In this document: positions 59,613 to 64,000 of the stretch, piece after piece
Numbering within the stretch: the stretch's first letter is position 1
Layout: each line of letters begins with the position of its first letter
Assembly: GCA_017311185.1 (NCBI GenBank)
Contig: JAESUZ010002717.1
Location: 124,001-188,000 of the forward strand
Source: Proteles cristata cristata
Lineage: Eukaryota > Chordata > Mammalia > Carnivora > Hyaenidae
Length of the DNA: 64,000 bases
Direction: 5' to 3'
Notes under the pieces: generated by a model
What the model was told of the DNA's origin: nothing
Seen by the model: the letters and a program-made list of their open reading frames with translations, nothing else
The model's database searches: none
Position numbers and translations under genes: made by a program

Positions 59613-62600
59613 ATGGACGTGGGCGCCGACGAGTTTGAGCAGAGCCTCCCTCTGCTGCAGGAGCTCGTCCTGGGCGCCGAATTCGTGGGTAAGGGAGGGG
59701 ATTCCCTGTCGCCACATCCACCCGTGCGAGCCTCCGCAGGGTGTGGCCTGGGAGGGACAGGGAGCAGAGAGGTGAGGCCCAGCCTGGACGGTCGCCGGGC
59801 CGCGGGAGGCCCAAAGAAGGCCCTCCGACGGACAGGGACATCCCTTCTGGGGCCTGGGCGGTGGGACGTTAGGCAGCAGTTATGTCCTTGGTCCCATTGT
59901 GGTCCAGCTGGAGCGATGAGTGACGTGGCTTTGTCCTTGCTTTGGCTTTCTCCTTTCTGTCTTCTTGACTCCACCTGGCGTCTTGAGCCGAGTAGCTCAC
60001 CCCCTGCAATATTTACACGAAGAGCCAGGCAGTGGTCTGCGTCTGGGTACTCTTGTCGTCTTCTTCTTCTTCTTCTTCTTCTCCTCCTTCTCCTCCTTCT
60101 CCTCCTTCTCCTCCTTCTCCTCCTTCTCCTCCTTCTTTTTTTTTGTCTCCCCTGCAGGTCTGGACATAGAGTTCACAGGCCTTCGGTCTAACCTGTCCCG
60201 GCCCCAGCAGATCAGGTAAAGCCAAAGCTGCTTTACAGCTGAGCTAGGGAGGGGCTCACCTGTGCCCTTCCGACTGGTGTTCTAGCCACTGGTGCATGCT
60301 TTCTCTGCAGGCACCTTGCTGGCATGGGAGGGGAAGGGGCGGGGCGGGCAGTACGGCGCTTTGTGTGGGGGATCTGGGGACCTGGTCTTTGTCCACTGTG
60401 TGCTGGGAGTATTCAGTACTTGTAACCAGGAAAAGTGCTGCCTCTGGTTTAGAGGTGCTGATCCAGAGTGGGGGCTGGGGCGCCTTGACGCCATCTCCTT
60501 GCCTGTGGAATGAGATGCCCGTTTTTCCCCAGCCTGTTCGATTTGCCCTCCGAGTGGTATCTAAAGACCCGGCAGAGTGTTCAGCAGTTCACAATCTGTC
60601 AGATAGGTGAGTTTACCCTTCAGCTGTGTGCTGCGTGTTCCTGAGGGAGGGTTTGTATCGCCTTTGTGTTCCCTGCTGGTAAAACAGACAGCTTTGACTC
60701 CTTTCAGAGATGCTGGCTTGGGTTTTAGCCGTGTTGTGCCTGGGGGGGCCTAACACTTGGGAACAAGCAGAAACTGAATTTTGGCTGCACTGTTCCCGTG
60801 CCTAAATAGATCGACATTAGGAATCTGTACCATCTCTCAAGGGGAAAATGTGTATGGTTTTTGCCTAAAAACCTACAGGATGCAAGATCATGTTATAAAG
60901 CATCTTGCTCTGCAGCTTGTCTTTTTCACTGATGGGGTTTAGAGATCTTTCTATATCAGCATAAACAGATTTCTGTTCATTTTTAACAGTCACATAGTGT
61001 TCCCAGCTGATGTCTGGATTGACTCAGTCTCCTTATGATACGTTTTACGACCGTTTGTGTGTAATCAAACAAGTTATAGTAACTGTCCTGGTATTTGTGG
61101 GTGTGTTTGGTATACCAGTGGTGGAGTCGTGGAGTTAGTATGTGCATAAAAGTGTGACCTTGGGTGGCCAAACTATCCCTTTCCTACCAGCCATCTACAG
61201 AATTTATACTGACTTCTACTAAAGCACTGAACGTGCCTGGTCTCCTCACTTGTGCTGGGTAAGATCGAGCTTCACTTTTTTGCCTGCCTGGTAGAGGAAA
61301 CATCTAATTGTTCTACATTTTATTTAAAGAAAAATTTTTTTTAATGCTTTATTTCTAGGAGAGAGAGACAGCGTGAGCAGGGGAGGGTCAGAGAGAGAGG
61401 GAGTCACAGACTCTGAAACAGCCTCCAGGCTCTGGGCTGGCAGTCAGCACAGAGCCCGACGCGGGCCTCAAACCCACGAACCGCGAGATCATGCCCTAAG
61501 TGAAAGTCGGACGCTTAACCGACTAAGCCACGCAGGCGCCCCTAATTGTTCTACATTTTAAATACTGGGTTAACACCCCTTTTCTGTAAAGGGGTAGGCG
61601 ATAAATCTTTCCGGTTTTGCAGACTGTGTACATGGTCCCTGTTAGAACTGCTATTCTGTCATTACTAATGGGAAGTTAGCCAAAGATAGTGTGTAAATGA
61701 GCATGGTATATTTCAGTACAGTTTCATTTACCGAAAGTCTTGACACAGATTTTACTGACCCTTGGTTTTTCTATGCTGAGCATCTGTGTGTGTTCTCTGT
61801 CCTTGTCCTTTGCTATTTTTCTGTTGCGTTTTTCTTAACTGTAAGTCCTCTTCAGAAAGCATAGGAAACTGCACGTAGGTCTGCTTCTGTTGTTTTCCCC
61901 TATTTGAAGCCTTCGTTTTGTGTAGTAATTTTAGCAACGCAGGCATTTCAAAGCCACTCACTGTATAAATCTGTTTTTCTAAAGCATTTCTTCTAGTTGG
62001 TTTTAAAACCGGAAAAATATCAATATTCTGCATTTGAAGAATGAGTCACAGCTATATTTTAGTTATTTCAGTGTGAATTACAGTCTGAGAGCTCTCCTGT
62101 TTTGAAGAGATTATCTTATTCCAAGGTGCACAGAGTATCTTTAGGTGCAAAGTACTGTTCAGTGTTTCCTTTCTGCAGCTAACTTTTGAGAGCTTTTCTT
62201 GGGTGCTCACTCTCCCTGCTCTCCTTCTAGGATTGTCCGTGTTCTCCAGTATTGAAGGAGAGTCTAACAAGTACGTATGAAGACCTCTTGCAGGCTACCT
62301 GGCTCTCGTGCTCTGATCTTCTCCACCTGCTCCCCTCTGTCTTCCGCCCCAGGCTCTGAACCACTTTGGCCCTGGATGGTCCCTTTTCTCTGCTTTTGTG
62401 CCCTTCTGCCCCGCTGTCCCCTGCAGTTCTGGCTGCTCCAAGTCTCCTTGGGACAGCGTCTCTTCCGGGGGCCTTTCCTGGCACATCGGTGCCCCTCCCC
62501 CTGTGTCTGTGAGCCTTCAGGGTAGTTCTTTTTTTTTTTTTTAAATTTTTTTTTAATGTTTTATTTTTTATTTCTAGGAGAGAGAGAGAGAGACAGTGTG

Positions 62601-63925
62601 AGCAGGGGAGGGTCAGAGAGAGAGGGAGTCACAGACTGAAACAGGCTCCAGGCTCTGAGCTGGCAGTCAGCACAGAGCCCGATGCGGGGCTCGAACCCAC
62701 GAACCGCGAGATCATGACCCAAGCGAAAGTCGGACGCTTAACCGACTAAGCCACCCAGGCGCCCCGCCTTCAGGGTAGTTCTAACCAGGGTGATGTGACT
62801 CCCAGGCACCAGCAGGCAGAAAGGGTGCAGACCGGTGGGCTCGGGATGGGGGTGGATCCTTCCCCGAGGGCAGGATCTCTGCCTTTTTCCTTTGGCCCCA
62901 GTGCAGCCAGGAGTACTAGAAACGGCCAACATTAAGGTACTTCTCAAATGAAGGAAGAAGTTCGCTCAGAAGTCTGCTCTGTGGGCTAGAATTTAAAAAA
63001 ACAAGTTTTTGGCTCTTTCTTAATGTTTATTTTTTTATAGGTATGTAGCCCACTCGTGTAACTTCTTTCTCTTCCCTACGACGTTTGGGGTTTTGGATTC
63101 AGAGTTCTCTTTCCAGGCTTCCAGCGTCCAGTTTCTGAATCAATATGGCTTCGACTACAACAAGGTGTGGCAGCAGAGGGGGGAAAGGGAGGTTTTTTTT
63201 TTTTTTTTTTTTTTAACTTAATAATTTGTAATAAGAGCATAAGTGGGGGAGGGGCAGAGAGAGACTCCCAAGCAGGCTTCACACTGTTACTGCAGAGCCT
63301 GACAAAGGGCTCAATCCTATGAACCATGAGATCATGACCTGAGCTGAAATCAAGAGTCAGATGCTTAACCAACTGAGCCACCCAGGTGCCCCAGAGATAG
63401 GCTTTAATGTTTTTATTTTTATTTTTTTAGGAGAGAGAAAGAGAGACAGCGTGAGCAGGGGAGGGTCAGAGAGAGAGCGAGTCACAGGCTGAAACAGGCT
63501 CCAGGCTCTGAGCTGGCAGTCAGCACAGAGCCCGACGCAGGGCTCGAACCCACTAACCGCGAGATCATGACCTAAGTAAGTGAAAGTCGGGCGCTTAACC
63601 GACTAAGCCACCCAGGAGCCCCCTCTTTTTTTTTTTTAAATGTTTTTATTTTTATTTTTTTTTAGGAGAGAGAGAGCGTGAGCAGGGGAGGGTCAGAGAG
63701 AGAGGGAGTAAAGGTTCTTTGGTCTAGCTGGGCTGAGTCTCCTTTCATGTGCACATTAGACTGGACGCGAGGGTTGCTTTTCTGTCTGCCCGCCCCGCAC
63801 AGAGGATGCCTCCACTAATCTGCTGTTCTTGTCTAGTTTCTCAAAAATGGGATCCCATATATGAATGAGGAACAGGAGAAGAAAATCAAACACAACATCC
63901 TGACTGGGAACTGGAGAATTCGCAG
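59613..63925 (+). CDS. PNLDC1: PNLDC1, piRNA 3' trimmer exonuclease (5' part; runs off the window)
   Basis: PARN-like DEDD 3'-5' exonuclease anchored at mitochondria that trims pre-piRNA 3' ends in germ cells. Coding exons seen: 59613-59688, 60158-60215, 60533-60606, 62231-62270, 63041-63164, 63837-63925; the last ends in a normal donor, so the gene continues to the right. Together 461 bases, about 153 codons, all in frame. It begins MDVGADEFEQSLPLLQELV. The first exonuclease motif GLDIEFTGL is intact, with catalytic Asp28 and Glu30. Next come FDLPSEWYLKTRQSVQQF, then FYLFP-like FFLFPTTFG and FLKNGIPYMNEEQEKKI, all typical of the family. The other catalytic residues and the C-terminal membrane segment lie outside the window. 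Confidence 0.95.
60058..60144. repeat. Compound pyrimidine microsatellite abutting PNLDC1 exon 2 acceptor
   Basis: A run of TTC units passes into TCC/TTC hexamer units and ends in T9. It is pure pyrimidine on the coding strand for nearly 90 bases and stops 13 bases before the AG of exon 2, so it forms the polypyrimidine tract of that splice site. Confidence 0.95.
61326..61541 (-). mobile_element. Young felid SINE with 19-base target duplication
   Basis: CTAATTGTTCTACATTTTA on both sides; PNLDC1 intron 3. Confidence 0.96.
62528..62765 (-). mobile_element. Young felid SINE with target duplication
   Basis: GCCTTCAGGGTAGTTCT on both sides; PNLDC1 intron 4. Confidence 0.96.
63193..63392 (-). mobile_element. 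Carnivore SINE 30 bases past PNLDC1 exon 5
   Basis: A long T-tract opens it and GAGCCACCCAGGTGCCCC ends it. Confidence 0.92.
63400..63621 (-). mobile_element. Young felid SINE
   Basis: GCGTGAGCAGGGGAGGGTCA body, with a 4-base AAGT duplication inside CCTAAGTAAGTGAAAG. Confidence 0.94.
63623..63708 (-). mobile_element. Truncated felid SINE
   Basis: Only the poly-T side and first 60 bases (to GTCAGAGAGAGAGGGAGT) remain; it abuts the previous copy. Confidence 0.88.
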
Positions 63926-64000
63926 GTAAAGCCTGTTTCTCCAGGTGCTTTGTGGGTTTCTCTGTTTGCTGGCGTTTTTCCGTGTTTCCCGTGGGTAGGC

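Noticed and set aside
59354..59974. 206-codon minus-strand frame over the PNLDC1 promoter and exon 1
   Set aside because: CpG-island shadow of PNLDC1 with no recognisable protein features.
60061..60140. Regular spacing suggesting a repeat array such as CRISPR
   Set aside because: It is a simple trinucleotide/hexanucleotide microsatellite without spacers.

Overview
The window is a stretch of mammalian nuclear DNA, almost certainly from a cat (Felidae). About fifty tRNA-Lys-derived carnivore SINEs are scattered through it. Their head (GGGCGCCTGGGTGGCTCAGT...) and CT-rich tail are the felid SINEC_Fc type rather than the dog SINEC_Cf type, and several copies are nearly identical to one another with intact target-site duplications. 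Species is inferred from repeats only.

Five protein-coding genes occur in the order WTAP (+), ACAT2 (+), TCP1 (-), MRPL18 (+), PNLDC1 (+). This is the conserved neighbourhood known from human 6q25.3 (the mouse t-complex). I placed exon boundaries by hand from splice sites, reading frame and family knowledge. The ACAT2 (397 aa), TCP1 (556 aa) and MRPL18 (180 aa) exon sets sum to intact reading frames of the expected length. WTAP lacks only its first coding exon (10 residues), and PNLDC1 is cut by the right edge after six coding exons.

Layout: 1-18.4 kb holds WTAP coding exons 2 to 7, with a conserved short-isoform stop at the exon 5 donor and a possible alternative terminal exon. 18.4-25.5 kb is intergenic and repeat-rich. 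25.5-41.1 kb is ACAT2, with a CpG-rich promoter and a large intron 4 carrying an old L1 and an RPL32 retropseudogene. 41.0-52.5 kb is TCP1 on the minus strand. It meets ACAT2 tail to tail, so the two 3' ends overlap, and it hosts two H/ACA snoRNA candidates, one inside an apparent U12-type intron. 52.4-53.5 kb is a CpG-rich divergent promoter shared by TCP1 and MRPL18, with a heat-shock-element-like array. 53.5-58.2 kb is MRPL18. 59.3-64 kb is the start of PNLDC1.

The genes do not form one pathway: m6A writer subunit, cytosolic thiolase, chaperonin subunit, mitoribosomal protein and piRNA trimmer. Functional links are positional: the ACAT2/TCP1 antisense overlap, the TCP1/MRPL18 shared promoter and the snoRNAs carried in TCP1 introns. 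I saw no bacterial-type system, CRISPR array or unknown gene cluster. The most notable items are RNA-level: the minor-spliceosome intron with a snoRNA, the WTAP alternative 3' end, and the pyrimidine microsatellite abutting a PNLDC1 splice acceptor.
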